Origin: an uncultured euryarchaeote
GTDB lineage: Archaea; Thermoplasmatota; Thermoplasmata; UBA10834
Assembly (NCBI GenBank): GCA_937872085.1
Contig: CALMQK010000142.1
Span: 1-18,335 of the forward strand
Direction: 5' to 3'
DNA: 18,335 bases
The first letter of the stretch is position 1, and each line of letters begins with the position of its first letter. The translations under genes were made by a program, and so were the position numbers. Positions 1 through 7,791 of the stretch are shown here, one piece after another. A model generated the notes under the pieces. The model was not told the DNA's origin. It worked only from the letters and a program-made list of their open reading frames with translations, and ran no database searches.

Positions 1-1
1 G

Positions 2-110
2 TGCGGGAGAGGGGATTTGAACCCCCGGACCCCTTCGAGACAGAATATCCTATCCCGCGAATGCGAGGACCTTAAGTCCTGCGCTTTTGGCCGAGCTTAG
101 CTACTCCCGC
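2..110 (-). tRNA. tRNA-Leu (anticodon UAA), intron-containing
   Basis: Read on the minus strand, the gene begins GCGGGAG at 110-104 and ends CUCCCGC at 9-3, which gives a perfect 7-bp acceptor stem, followed by discriminator A at position 2. The D stem is GCU/AGC and the T arm has a UUCAAAU loop closed by a G/C stem. The anticodon stem is CAGGA (81-77) with UUCUG (45-41), and anticodon UAA lies at 74-72. A 24-nt intron follows G37. Without the intron the RNA is 85 nt with a long variable arm, as expected of a class II leucine tRNA. Position 1 is C, so the CCA end may be encoded, but the window stops there. A weak TATA-like stretch (GGTTAAGTG on the minus strand, about 133-141) sits roughly 28 nt upstream of the 5' end. 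Confidence 0.95.
47..70 (-). other. tRNA intron at position 37/38 with canonical bulge-helix-bulge
   Basis: The 24-nt intron forms the archaeal splicing-endonuclease substrate exactly. The outer helix is the anticodon stem CAGGA/UUCUG. The 3-nt bulges are AG|G on the 5' side and AU|A on the 3' side. The 4-bp central helix pairs exon C32-U33-U34-A35 with intron UAGG. The inner hairpin is UCC(U)CGC-AUUC-GCGGGA with one bulged U. Cuts after the second base of each bulge release the intron and leave a 7-nt anticodon loop. Such introns are processed by the archaeal EndA-type endonuclease, and self-splicing group I introns in bacterial tRNA-Leu are far larger. This is the best single indicator that the sequence is archaeal. 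Confidence 0.92.
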
Positions 111-152
111 GATGCCCTGATTCCCGGGGGCACACTTAACCGTTTTCGACCC

Positions 153-1460
153 TCAGAACTTCTTGAGGACCTCTTCGAGCGACGGCTGCCCCAGCACCTG
201 GAGCTCGTACCTCACCCTTATCATCGGCTTGTTCGCCTTCAAGACCCTGTTGAGATCTATCGGCGTTCCTGAGACTACGACGTCGCACTTGGCGGCGTTG
301 ATGGTCTGCTGAAGGTCCTTAATCTGGAGGTCTCCGTAGCCCATGGCCGGCAGCACGTTCTCGAGATGATCGTACTTCTCGAAGGTCTCCTTGATCGAAT
401 TGACCGCATAGGGCCGGGGATCGATGATCTTCTTCGCACCTGCCTTCTTGGCGGCGATCAGCCCAGCTCCGAACTTCATCCCCCCGTGCGTGACGGTCGG
501 GCCGTCCTCGATCACGAGGACAGTCTTGCCCTTGATCGCCTTCGGGTCGTCCGCCGTGACGGGCGACGCGGCAGTGATGATCTTCGCCTTCGGGTTCAGC
601 TCTTTGACTATCTCCTTCACGAGCTCGACGTTCTTGGGGTCCGCAGTATCGACCTTATTGATGATCACTACATCGGCCATCCTCACGTTCGTCTCGCCCG
701 GGTAGTACAGCTTGGTGTGGTCTGCCCTGTGGGGGTCCGCAACGACCACGTGGAGGTCGGGGAAGTAGAACGGGGTGTCGTTGTTGCCTCCGTCCCAGAG
801 GATGACGTCCGCTTCCTTCTCCGCCTGGCGCAGTATCCTCTCGTAATCCACGCCCGCGTACACGATTATGCCCTTGTCGATGTGGGGCTCGTACTCCTCC
901 CTCTCCTCAATCGTGCATTCGTTCTTGTCGAGGTCCGCGTATGTGGCGTATCTCTGCACGGCCTGCTTCTCGAGGTCCCCGTAAGGCATCGGGTGCCTGA
1001 TCGCGACCACTCGCCTGCCCTTCGCCCGGAGTATGCCAGCTATCGCCCTCGTGGTCTGGCTCTTCCCGGAGCCAGTCCTGACGGCGCACACAGCGATCAC
1101 TGGCACCTTTGACTTGATGGCCGATTGGTTCATGCCCATCAGCCTGAAGTCGGCCCCGGCAGCATTCGCGATGGCGCACTTGTGCATCACGTCGACGTCG
1201 TTCAGGTCGGAATAGGCGAGCACGACCTGCTCTGCCTTGTGCTTCCTTATCAATGCCGTCAGGTCCTTCTCGGGGTAGATGTCTATGCCCATCGGATAGA
1301 GCTTCCCCGCAAGGCTCGCTGGGTACTTCCTTCCTTCAATGTTCGGTATCTGCGTGGCGGTGAACGCAACTACCTCGTAGTTGGCGTTGTCCCGGAAGTA
1401 GACGTTGAAATTATGGAAGTCTCTTCCTGCCGCCCCCATTATGATGACTTTCGCTCGCAT
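153..1460 (-). CDS. COG2403-type GTPase / cyclic 2,3-diphosphoglycerate synthetase-like protein
   Basis: This 435-residue protein resembles the archaeal family that includes Methanothermus cyclic 2,3-diphosphoglycerate synthetase. That enzyme cyclises 2,3-bisphosphoglycerate with ATP to form an intracellular thermoprotective solute. The N-terminal 115 residues form a Rossmann-like region (KVIIMGAAGRDFHNFN). A P-loop, RTGSGKSQTTR, lies at about 128-138, followed by a Walker-B-like ILWDGGNNDTPF (220-231) and an NKVD guanine-specificity motif (268-271). The length matches the family. The start is supported by GGTGA at 1471-1467, six bases upstream of ATG, and by a TATA box at about 1497-1506. 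The gene stands alone upstream of tRNA-Leu. Many thermally unremarkable archaea and bacteria carry homologues of unknown substrate, so the family call is firm but the cDPG reaction is uncertain. Confidence 0.8.
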   Translation of the reverse strand: MRAKVIIMGAAGRDFHNFNVYFRDNANYEVVAFTATQIPNIEGRKYPASLAGKLYPMGIDIYPEKDLTALIRKHKAEQVVLAYSDLNDVDVMHKCAIANAAGADFRLMGMNQSAIKSKVPVIAVCAVRTGSGKSQTTRAIAGILRAKGRRVVAIRHPMPYGDLEKQAVQRYATYADLDKNECTIEEREEYEPHIDKGIIVYAGVDYERILRQAEKEADVILWDGGNNDTPFYFPDLHVVVADPHRADHTKLYYPGETNVRMADVVIINKVDTADPKNVELVKEIVKELNPKAKIITAASPVTADDPKAIKGKTVLVIEDGPTVTHGGMKFGAGLIAAKKAGAKKIIDPRPYAVNSIKETFEKYDHLENVLPAMGYGDLQIKDLQQTINAAKCDVVVSGTPIDLNRVLKANKPMIRVRYELQVLGQPSLEEVLKKF

Positions 1461-1491
1461 GCCCTCTCACCTTGCCCGCGGGTAGAGGCTC

Positions 1492-1508
1492 CAATCATAT
1501 ATTTATTG
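1492..1508 (-). promoter_or_regulatory. TATA box for the COG2403 GTPase gene
   Basis: The minus strand reads AATAAATATATGATT, the most A/T-rich stretch in this intergenic region. It is centred about 40 nt upstream of the ATG at 1460, so transcription would start near 1475, just upstream of the GGTGA ribosome-binding site. Confidence 0.6.
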
Positions 1509-1574
1509 CCGAGCAACGAGAGGGGTCAGCGGCAGGGGAAAAGGTATTCGTAAGAGGATTCCCATCCGCTTTCA

Positions 1575-1964
1575 ATGCCTTACAGGAGACCCTCGGACAC
1601 CGAGATCGTGGACGCCATCAAGGAGGCGCTCCGGAGGCAGGGGATCGTCAATTCCCAGCGCAAGATGAGGGGGCTCGTGCTCAAGGAGCTGCACAGGCAC
1701 GACCCGGATTACTCCGTGGGCGAGGTCCGAGTCAGGAAGTTGGCCATCAGGAACGGGCTGGCCACGGTCATCACGAGAGGTAGGAGCTCGACCCAGCGTA
1801 CCGTGGCCAATTCCTGTCCCGTCTGTAACGGGAAGATGAGAAGGACCAAGAACCTCACGCTTTACGGAGGCACGGTCAATATGGGTTACAAGTGCCTTAC
1901 ATGCGGGTACTGGACCGGCCTGAAGAAACGGGTCCCGACGCTATACGTCTTTGAGCCCAGGTGA
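1575..1964 (+). CDS. small archaeal HTH / zinc-ribbon protein of unknown function
   Basis: This 129-residue basic protein has two visible parts. Residues 1-75 look like a helical, HTH-like nucleic-acid-binding module (DTEIVDAIKEALRRQG, then repeated Arg/Lys with ELHRHDPDYSVGEVRVRKLAI). Residues 81-110 form a C-terminal treble-clef/zinc-ribbon made of CPVC (C81, C84) and CLTC (C107, C110), 22 residues apart. I do not recognise a named family member. The arrangement suggests a DNA- or RNA-binding protein, possibly tied to transcription or translation. No Shine-Dalgarno sequence precedes the ATG, so the mRNA may be leaderless; GGTATTCGTAA at about 1544-1554 is a possible weak promoter. It is divergent from the GTPase gene, 114 bp away. 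Codon use matches its neighbours. Confidence 0.8.
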   Translation: MPYRRPSDTEIVDAIKEALRRQGIVNSQRKMRGLVLKELHRHDPDYSVGEVRVRKLAIRNGLATVITRGRSSTQRTVANSCPVCNGKMRRTKNLTLYGGTVNMGYKCLTCGYWTGLKKRVPTLYVFEPR

Positions 1965-2017
1965 TGTGCTGCGGCGAGACTGACTCGAATTGTGGTTCTT
2001 CCGTGAACGCCTCAACA

Positions 2018-2028
2018 GATTTATTTGC
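2018..2028 (+). promoter_or_regulatory. TATA box for the ACT-domain gene
   Basis: AGATTTATTTG lies about 40 nt upstream of the ATG at 2062. A start site near 2047 would leave a short leader carrying the AGGGG ribosome-binding site (2051-2055). This supports the ATG at 2062 over an in-frame codon at 1990 that lies upstream of the promoter. Confidence 0.5.
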
Positions 2029-2061
2029 AGGACGCCCTTTCTATCAATCGAGGGGAACGGT

Positions 2062-2991
2062 ATGAAGCTCTGGGATTTCGGCCGGATGGAAGACGGAAAG
2101 ATCAAGATCAGTCAAAAGGTCGGAGAGCCTTTGGGATTGGTCGATGGGAGCGAGGTCTTCAGCTCGATGTTCAAGTACGAGGTCGATGGCAGGGGTAGCT
2201 TCGAGATAGTGCTGTCCCCGTTCGGACCCGAGAACTACAGGGAGATAGCCTACATCACATTGCAGGTGCGGGACGAGCCCGGTGCGCTGGCACAGGCCGC
2301 CCAGTTCATGAAATCGAGGAACATCGACATCCTGAACTCCGAGACCGTCAGCTCGGTCCCTGCCGTGATGATGGTCTGGGAGATGTTGGCCGACCTATCG
2401 TTCTTCGGGGACTCATTATCATTGAAGAAGGAGTTCGACGACGCGAAGGCGGCAGGCGACCCATCCTTGACGATGGTCGACTGTATAGCAGTCGAGGCGT
2501 CGGATCTCGCAACGAGGTACACTCGGGGCGCTGCCGTCGAGAGCGCGAAGATCAAGACGAAGGCCTTGAGAAAGACCGAGAAGAAGGCGAGCTTGATCAA
2601 GAACGGCATGTTCGAGCTGCCCCAGGCGTACCTGAACTTCCTGGGCAAGCGCTCGGCCCCGATCATGCTCATAGGCGAGCCCGACACTTGGATCCTGTCG
2701 ATCGCGTTCCTCAACGATGACGCCAAGCTCAGCAGGGTGAGCATCGACCTTCCGGACAGGCCGGGTGCGATCTACGAGATAATGAAGACGCTGGGCGACG
2801 AGTCGATCAATGTCCTGGCAGGGTACACCAACGTCCTCGTGTACTATGAGCGGATGACCTGCGAACTGGTTATCGACGTGAGAGCGGCATCGGCCAAGAT
2901 CAAGGGGGACCTCAAGGACGCCCTGAAGAGCAAGATCGCCGGCCTGGGACCGCAGTTCGCGCTCGTGGAGATGTCTCCGATCAGGCTTTGA
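2062..2991 (+). CDS. two-ACT-domain protein, probable amino-acid-responsive regulator
   Basis: The start chosen, MKLWDFGR at 2062, follows GAGGGG by six bases and a TATA box. A longer reading from 1990 would run through that promoter. The 309-residue product carries two ACT-type folds: one from about residue 64 (YITLQVRDEPGALAQAAQFM, RNIDIL) and one from about residue 224 (SRVSIDLPDRPGAIYEIMKTL, INVLAGY). Both have the DxPGAL/I turn that contacts small ligands, usually amino acids. The N-terminal 55 residues and the middle linker (110-200, with a basic KTKALRKTEKKAS stretch) match nothing I recognise, and no catalytic domain is visible. Role inferred: a ligand-sensing regulatory protein. The 3' end overlaps the convergent DUF35 gene by 11 bp. 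Confidence 0.75.
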   Translation: MKLWDFGRMEDGKIKISQKVGEPLGLVDGSEVFSSMFKYEVDGRGSFEIVLSPFGPENYREIAYITLQVRDEPGALAQAAQFMKSRNIDILNSETVSSVPAVMMVWEMLADLSFFGDSLSLKKEFDDAKAAGDPSLTMVDCIAVEASDLATRYTRGAAVESAKIKTKALRKTEKKASLIKNGMFELPQAYLNFLGKRSAPIMLIGEPDTWILSIAFLNDDAKLSRVSIDLPDRPGAIYEIMKTLGDESINVLAGYTNVLVYYERMTCELVIDVRAASAKIKGDLKDALKSKIAGLGPQFALVEMSPIRL

Positions 2992-3310
2992 GCTGCTCGG
3001 CATCCATCTTGAAGTCAAGCCCTGTCCACAATGTGCAGAAGTATCGGCCGTTGCGCTCCTGGATGGTCACCAGGTCCCCCTCGTGCAGTATCCCGGAGGT
3101 CCAACAGATCACCTTGGGTCCCTTGTGCAGTCCGACCAGGGCGAGGTTGTACCGGTCCTCGAATCCCTCAGGAATTGCGTGAAGCTTGGTGAAAGAAAGC
3201 ACCTTCCCCTCGTCCGGCCACTCCGATGGCTTCATGAGCTTCCCGCACCTGGGGCATCTGGGGCGCTCAGCCACGGTGGCGAACCCGCACCTGCATTTCT
3301 GGCCCTTCAT
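2981..3310 (-). CDS. DUF35-type Zn-ribbon / OB-fold protein
   Basis: The 109-residue product has an N-terminal rubredoxin-like zinc ribbon (CRCG at 6-9 and CPRCG at 19-23). It is followed by an OB-fold-like beta region (GKVLSFTKLHAIPEGF, YNLALVGLHKGPKVICW, LHEGDLVTIQERNGRYF), which is the standard DUF35 architecture. In archaea, DUF35 proteins often bridge thiolase and HMG-CoA synthase in mevalonate synthesis, or accompany other acyl-CoA enzymes. Here no thiolase or HMG-CoA synthase is adjacent, so the partner is unknown. The cysteine spacing CxC in the first knuckle is tighter than the usual CxxC. A purine-rich GAGGAAGAG directly before the ATG and a TATA-like GATTATATC upstream support this start. 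Confidence 0.85.
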   Translation of the reverse strand: MKGQKCRCGFATVAERPRCPRCGKLMKPSEWPDEGKVLSFTKLHAIPEGFEDRYNLALVGLHKGPKVICWTSGILHEGDLVTIQERNGRYFCTLWTGLDFKMDAEQLKA

Positions 3311-3340
3311 CTCTTCCTCTTCTATGTGCCCACCAATCGT

Positions 3341-3353
3341 TTGAGATATAATC
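3341..3353 (-). promoter_or_regulatory. TATA box for the DUF35 gene
   Basis: The minus strand reads AAGATTATATCTC, centred about 37 nt upstream of the ATG at 3310, the expected position for a short-leader archaeal promoter. Confidence 0.5.
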
Positions 3354-3391
3354 TTTGCGTGGATGCTTGTCCAAGCATTTCATGGGAGGAG

Positions 3392-3406
3392 ACAAGGTTA
3401 TAAACT
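3392..3406 (+). promoter_or_regulatory. probable TATA box for the wHTH / KaiC-like operon
   Basis: AAGGTTATAAACTCC on the plus strand contains a near-consensus archaeal TATA element. Transcription would begin near 3425 and leave about 105 nt of leader before the TTG start at 3531. The rest of 3311-3530 holds no coding feature that I can support. Confidence 0.5.
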
Positions 3407-3530
3407 CCAGTAGTCCATTCTCATATTTGAGTTTGAACGCAACATCTGTTCGCGATTCGCGGAGAAACCCCCCCAGGCACCGCTCCCAGAGAGTGCGTCC
3501 CGCGATGCTCATGACTCGGAGGCACCAGGC

Positions 3531-3926
3531 TTGGATCCCATCGAAGCATCTAGACTCATAATGGATACTTATGCGGCGAAGATATTGGTTGCCTGCTCCC
3601 GCCTGCCCAAGCACGCCCTGGAGCTGAGCGCGAAGCTGAACATTCCGATCGCTGCTTGCTACAGGCGCATCCACGTGCTGGAGAAGGCGGGCCTCCTGCG
3701 GCCGGTCGAACGAGCACTCACGCAGCAGGGAAAGAGGATTGTCCTCTACCTTTCACAGCTCAAGAATGCGTACATATTCTTCGAAGGCGGGAAGCTGAGG
3801 GTGAGGTTCCAGATGATCACGGGACAGGTCCAGGATTTCGGGGGCGAGTGGAAGGAGATCAAGTTAATAGATGATCAAGAGGAGGAAGCCTTGGCCGGAG
3901 GTCTTCTCAGGCCAAGGGATCGGTAG
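3531..3926 (+). CDS. winged-helix transcriptional regulator (ArsR/MarR-like fold)
   Basis: The 131-residue product has a helix-turn-helix at about 29-57 (ALELSAKLNIPIAACYRRIHVLEKAGLL) and a wing at 58-75 (basic strand, GKRIVLYLS). An 'add-on' C-terminal half (YIFFEGGKLRVRFQM) follows and could bind a ligand or dimerise. The start is TTG: GGAGG at 3518-3522 sits eight bases upstream, whereas the in-frame ATG ten codons later has no ribosome-binding site. The end lies 25 bp before the GvpD/KaiC-like ATPase on the same strand, so the two are probably co-transcribed and this may be their local regulator. The leader from the TATA box at about 3397 is roughly 105 nt. Confidence 0.8.
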   Translation: MDPIEASRLIMDTYAAKILVACSRLPKHALELSAKLNIPIAACYRRIHVLEKAGLLRPVERALTQQGKRIVLYLSQLKNAYIFFEGGKLRVRFQMITGQVQDFGGEWKEIKLIDDQEEEALAGGLLRPRDR

Positions 3927-3951
3927 AACGAGATGCAGGAGATGATGTAAG

Positions 3952-5517
3952 ATGGCAGAGAAATCGGATTCAGGGTCTGCGACTTTCCCGAAGGAGATCA
4001 TCAGGTTCTTGTCGAGCTCCGGAGGACACTCCCTCATACTGAGAGGCATGGCTGGTACTGGCAAGACGACACTCGCTCTACAGATGATCGAGGAGCTCGC
4101 GGCAGTGCAGCAGAGCTACTACATGTCGACCAGGGTCTCGGACCAGTCACTGTTCAACCAGTTCCCATGGCTGCTGGACAAGGTGAGGGAAGGCGAGATA
4201 CTCAAGGCTAGGAAGAAGATCAAGAAGAGGACCGACTCCGAGCAGCAGGTCGAGAAGATACTCGTGGGCCTTGCCTCCATCAAGGGTGAGCTGAAGAACG
4301 AGAAGGTCAAGTCGTCCAGGAAGGAATTGATGAGGCTCCAAGGGATAATCGAGAGCGGGGGCGAGGAGCAGCTCGCCGAGGCGACCGGTGAGAGCGAACT
4401 GACGGTCACCGTGGGTTCGATGATGCCCGAGATAGAGATGGCCTATGACGTGGTCGACAAGGCTCTTCCGGAGAGGACCCTGGTCGTGATCGACAGCATC
4501 GACGCGCTCGCGGAGAAGTACGGCGTTCCCCCGGCCAGGCTGATCAACGCGATGCAGAGGGATCTTGTGGAAGGGTGCGGCACCAACATCGTCTACGTGC
4601 TCGAGACGCCGGATACTCTGTTGGACTACCTCGGGGACGGCGTGGTATATCTGTCAGTTAACAACAACACTGGGAGGAGGATCAGGGAGTTGGACATCCT
4701 GAAACTCAGGGGCTGCGAGATAAGACAGCCGAGATATGTCTACACTCTCCTGGGCGGGAGGGTCAGGACCTTCGAGTACTCGAGATACATGAAGCCTGAC
4801 AAGCCTAGATCCTTCCAGGCGATCAAGGACCCCGACGGACGGCATGTGTCGACCGGCATACCCGACCTCGACGTCATGATCGAGGGCGGCCTGAGGAAGG
4901 GCACGATAACGCTCATAGAGCTCATGCCTGGAGTACCAGTCGCGGCTTCTGCGTCGATCGAGCACGCCGTGATATGCAACTTCGTCAAGCAGGATAGGGG
5001 CGTCGCGTGGATACCGACGAAGAAGACCGGGGCGGAACCCGCCAGGGAGGAGCTGCTCGGATTCCTGTCTGAAGACAGTTTCGACAAGAACGTGAGGATT
5101 CTGGAACCGCATGCTCCAGCGGGGGCTCCCAAGCCATATTCGATCACCCTCGAGGGCGAGGATGTCAGGGTTGACATCAAGTGGCAGGACCTGCAGTACG
5201 CCCTTAGGAACACCGGAACGCCCAACCTGGCGATCATCGGGTTCGATTCTCTCGAGTCGGTCTACGGAGCCAGCGTGCTAGATGGGATGATGGAGTTCCT
5301 GACCTCCCTCTTGAACAATGATGGTGTGTTCGTCGCCACGACTACTCCATCTGTGAAATCCACGAGCAGACTCTCGGACCTGGCCCACACACACCTGAGG
5401 ATCGACAAGTTGTCCGGAGTCACCACGATCAGAGGGGAGGAACCGTACACGGCTCCGCACTCGATGACCGACCCCGCGACAGGGGATTTCAGGCCGAAGT
5501 TGGTGCCGATACTGTGA
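3952..5517 (+). CDS. GvpD/KaiC-like RecA-superfamily ATPase with a second, degenerate RecA domain
   Basis: The 521-residue product has two RecA-like halves. The first has an intact Walker A, GMAGTGKTT (32-40), and Walker B, LVVIDSID (177-184). The two motifs are separated by a highly charged, probably coiled-coil insertion at about 78-145. The second half opens with the KaiC signature TGIPDLDVMIEGGLRKG (301-317), but the P-loop position reads ELMPGVPVAAS, without the GKT, and the Walker-B strand is IIGFDSLE (428-435). One active plus one inactive domain and about 530 residues is the layout of haloarchaeal GvpD (a regulator of gas-vesicle genes), and it also resembles broader archaeal KaiC/RAD55-like proteins. 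No gas-vesicle gene is present, so a signalling or regulatory role is inferred. The next gene follows after 18 bp. Confidence 0.75.
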   Translation: MAEKSDSGSATFPKEIIRFLSSSGGHSLILRGMAGTGKTTLALQMIEELAAVQQSYYMSTRVSDQSLFNQFPWLLDKVREGEILKARKKIKKRTDSEQQVEKILVGLASIKGELKNEKVKSSRKELMRLQGIIESGGEEQLAEATGESELTVTVGSMMPEIEMAYDVVDKALPERTLVVIDSIDALAEKYGVPPARLINAMQRDLVEGCGTNIVYVLETPDTLLDYLGDGVVYLSVNNNTGRRIRELDILKLRGCEIRQPRYVYTLLGGRVRTFEYSRYMKPDKPRSFQAIKDPDGRHVSTGIPDLDVMIEGGLRKGTITLIELMPGVPVAASASIEHAVICNFVKQDRGVAWIPTKKTGAEPAREELLGFLSEDSFDKNVRILEPHAPAGAPKPYSITLEGEDVRVDIKWQDLQYALRNTGTPNLAIIGFDSLESVYGASVLDGMMEFLTSLLNNDGVFVATTTPSVKSTSRLSDLAHTHLRIDKLSGVTTIRGEEPYTAPHSMTDPATGDFRPKLVPIL

Positions 5518-5535
5518 GAACGAAGATCCAGCGGC

Positions 5536-6228
5536 ATGGGTAGGAGGACGATGTTCCCCGAGAACCATGCGGTCCTGGTCGTCGGCGAGGCCAGCACTGG
5601 ACTGTTCGAGTTCTGCTGCTATCTCGGATCCACTTATCTCAGGAACGGCGAGAAGGTGGTGTTCGTTGAGAACAACACCTCGCCAGGACAGGTCCGAAGA
5701 CAGATGGGCAGGTTCGGGGTCGAAGCCTCGGATCACGAGGCTGACGGGACCCTGGTGCTCGTGGATGCTTTCACGCACGAATCCCCCACACCTGACGAGA
5801 CAGCGATCGTTGTTGAGAACCCCTCGATCCTTCCCTACATATTCGAAGCCGTCACCAGCGGCATCGAGAGGGTTGGCGGCAAACCCATCCGCGTAATCCT
5901 CGACTCGCTCACGCCTCTCTACGTGAACCATGATCCCGCTGACGTCTGGCGGCTCTTCAAAGACCTCTCATCGATGTGCAAGTACAACGGCACGTTGACG
6001 ACCGTCGTGAACAAGGGCATACTCGACGAGGACCAGATCGCGCAGGTCGCGGGTCTCGCGGACGGGATCCTCGAAATGCGGATGGACAGCGAATACCGAA
6101 GATATGTCAGGATCAAGCATCTGAAAGGGACGATCGTGAGCCCCAAGTGGGTCCCCTTCGAGTTCGAGAAGGACGAGGAGGACGAAGTCGCGATCCTTGG
6201 CTGGGGAACACAGGGAGAGGAAGAATGA
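5536..6228 (+). CDS. KaiC-like protein lacking a functional Walker A (pseudo-ATPase)
   Basis: The fold pattern over 230 residues is that of a single KaiC/RadA-type domain. The first strand is HAVLVVGEASTGLFEFCCYL (11-30), where a P-loop would read GxxGxGKT; here GEASTGLF lacks the lysine. Walker B is preserved as RVILDSLTPLY (119-129), followed by a conserved-looking TTVVNKG strand (155-161) and GLADGILEM. ATP hydrolysis is therefore unlikely, although nucleotide binding cannot be excluded. The gene follows the double-domain ATPase by 18 bp and probably forms a heteromer with it, with the wHTH gene first in the operon. ATG at 5536 has no clear ribosome-binding site. An in-frame ATG at 5551 has GGAGG only three bases upstream, so the start is uncertain by five codons. 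The 3' end converges with purH, 9 bp away. Confidence 0.75.
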   Translation: MGRRTMFPENHAVLVVGEASTGLFEFCCYLGSTYLRNGEKVVFVENNTSPGQVRRQMGRFGVEASDHEADGTLVLVDAFTHESPTPDETAIVVENPSILPYIFEAVTSGIERVGGKPIRVILDSLTPLYVNHDPADVWRLFKDLSSMCKYNGTLTTVVNKGILDEDQIAQVAGLADGILEMRMDSEYRRYVRIKHLKGTIVSPKWVPFEFEKDEEDEVAILGWGTQGEEE

Positions 6229-6237
6229 GTTTCGGTC

Positions 6238-7791
6238 TCAGTGCTTGAACAGCCTGAGACCGCTGAAGACCATTGAGATCCCCTTCTCGTCGGCAGCGTC
6301 GATCGCTTCTTTGTCGTTCACGGACCCGCCTGGCTGAATGATGGCTGAGACCCCGACCGCCGCGGCAGCATCGACACCGTCCCTGAACGGGAAGAACGCA
6401 TCGGAAACGAGGACGCTTCCCTTCGCTTCCGCCCCTGCCTTCATGCCCGCGATCTTGGCCGAGTCGACCCTGCTCATCTGGCCGGCGCCTATCCCCACGG
6501 TCCTCTGGTCCTTCACCAGCAGGATCGTGTTGGACTTGACATGCCTGGTGACCTTCACGCCAAAGACCATCGCATCTACCTCGGCCTCCGTGGGCGCCTT
6601 CTTGGTCACCACCTTCAGCTTGGACCTGTCCAGCTCGACGTAGGCATCGGTCTGCACTAGCAGTCCGCCCTTCACCTTCGTCATGAACATCCTGCCGTTT
6701 TCTCTCTTGATGGGGACGTTCGTCCTCAGGAGCCTGATGTTCTTCTTCGCCTCGAGGTGCGCCTCCGCGTCCGGCTCGTAGCTGGGGGCTATGACAGCCT
6801 CGACGAAGTGACTGCCTATCTCCTGCGCGGTCTCCATGTCCACTGGCCTGTTCAGGCCAACGACGCAACCGAACGCGCTGAGCGAGTCCGCATTGTAGGC
6901 CATCCTGAACGCCTCCGCGATCGTGGCCGCACACGCCACGCCCGATGGGTTGGTGTGCTTGATCACCGCTGCGGTCGGTTTCTCGAAGTCGGAGACGATT
7001 GCCAGCGCGGCGTCGAGATCTATGACGTTGCAGTACGAAACCTCCTTCCCGTGCAGCTTGTCAGCCGCAGCGACGCTCAAGGGAGTTTGCTCGAACAGGT
7101 CCTTGTAGAAGGCGGCCTTCTGATGGGGGTTCTCCCCGTATCTGAGATCGCCGAGCTTCTCGAAAGACAATGTGATGTTCTTCGGGAACAGCTCTCCTCC
7201 GAGCCTCCCGCCGAGGAACTGTGCGATGGCCGAGTCATACCTCGCAGTGGCCCTGAAAGCCTCGAGGGCAAGCTTCCGCCTGGTCTCATCGGACAGTTCG
7301 CAGTCTCTGTCCTTCAGCTCCTCGAGCACCGGCTTGTACTGGGCCGGGTTCGTCAATACTGCCACCGACGAATGATTCTTCGCTGCCGACCTTATCATGG
7401 AAGGCCCGCCGATGTCTATGTTCTCGATCGCGTCCTCGAGCTTGACGTCCGGCTTCGCGACGGTCGATTCGAACGGATACAGATTGACGACGACCATGTC
7501 GATGGGCTCGATCCCATGCTTCCTGATCGCATCCATGTGCTCCTGCTTCTCCCTCATCGCGAGGATGCCGCCATGGATCGCAGGATGGAGGGTCTTCACT
7601 CTGCCATCCAGCATCTCCGGGAAATTCGTGACCTCGGAGACCCCGACCACTGGCACTCCTGCCTTCTCGAGCGCGGACATGGTCCCGCCCGTCGAGAGGA
7701 TCTCGATCTCACATTCCCTCAATCCCTTTGCGAATTCGACCAAGCCTGTCTTGTCAGACACGCTCACCAAAGCTCTCTTCACCTTGCTCAT
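6238..7791 (-). CDS. purH: bifunctional AICAR formyltransferase / IMP cyclohydrolase
   Basis: This protein catalyses the last two steps of IMP synthesis: formylation of AICAR with 10-formyl-THF, then ring closure. The N-terminal MGS-like cyclohydrolase domain shows STGGT (33-37), LDGRVKTLHP (61-70), NLYPF (103-107) and IDIGGPSMIRSAAKN. The formyltransferase domain shows LRYGENPHQKA (216-226), the catalytic KHTNPSG (278-284) and a typical C-terminus (GLRLFKH). The product is 517 residues from MSKVKRAL, the full length of bacterial-type PurH. A start ten codons further upstream (7821, after GGGGTGGG) is possible. Many archaea instead use formate-dependent PurP with PurO. A folate-dependent enzyme here fits the neighbouring fhs and folD, which would supply 10-formyl-THF. 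Confidence 0.95.
   Translation of the reverse strand: MSKVKRALVSVSDKTGLVEFAKGLRECEIEILSTGGTMSALEKAGVPVVGVSEVTNFPEMLDGRVKTLHPAIHGGILAMREKQEHMDAIRKHGIEPIDMVVVNLYPFESTVAKPDVKLEDAIENIDIGGPSMIRSAAKNHSSVAVLTNPAQYKPVLEELKDRDCELSDETRRKLALEAFRATARYDSAIAQFLGGRLGGELFPKNITLSFEKLGDLRYGENPHQKAAFYKDLFEQTPLSVAAADKLHGKEVSYCNVIDLDAALAIVSDFEKPTAAVIKHTNPSGVACAATIAEAFRMAYNADSLSAFGCVVGLNRPVDMETAQEIGSHFVEAVIAPSYEPDAEAHLEAKKNIRLLRTNVPIKRENGRMFMTKVKGGLLVQTDAYVELDRSKLKVVTKKAPTEAEVDAMVFGVKVTRHVKSNTILLVKDQRTVGIGAGQMSRVDSAKIAGMKAGAEAKGSVLVSDAFFPFRDGVDAAAAVGVSAIIQPGGSVNDKEAIDAADEKGISMVFSGLRLFKH

Noticed and set aside
366..1112. Long open frame on the plus strand opposite the GTPase gene
   Set aside because: It is a GC-rich antisense shadow with no recognisable domain, Arg/Asp/His-skewed composition and no ribosome-binding site. 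The minus-strand frame has a P-loop and NKVD.
3355..3561. 68-codon open frame before the winged-helix gene
   Set aside because: It spans the likely promoter, overlaps the wHTH start, has no ribosome-binding site and shows no domain-like pattern.
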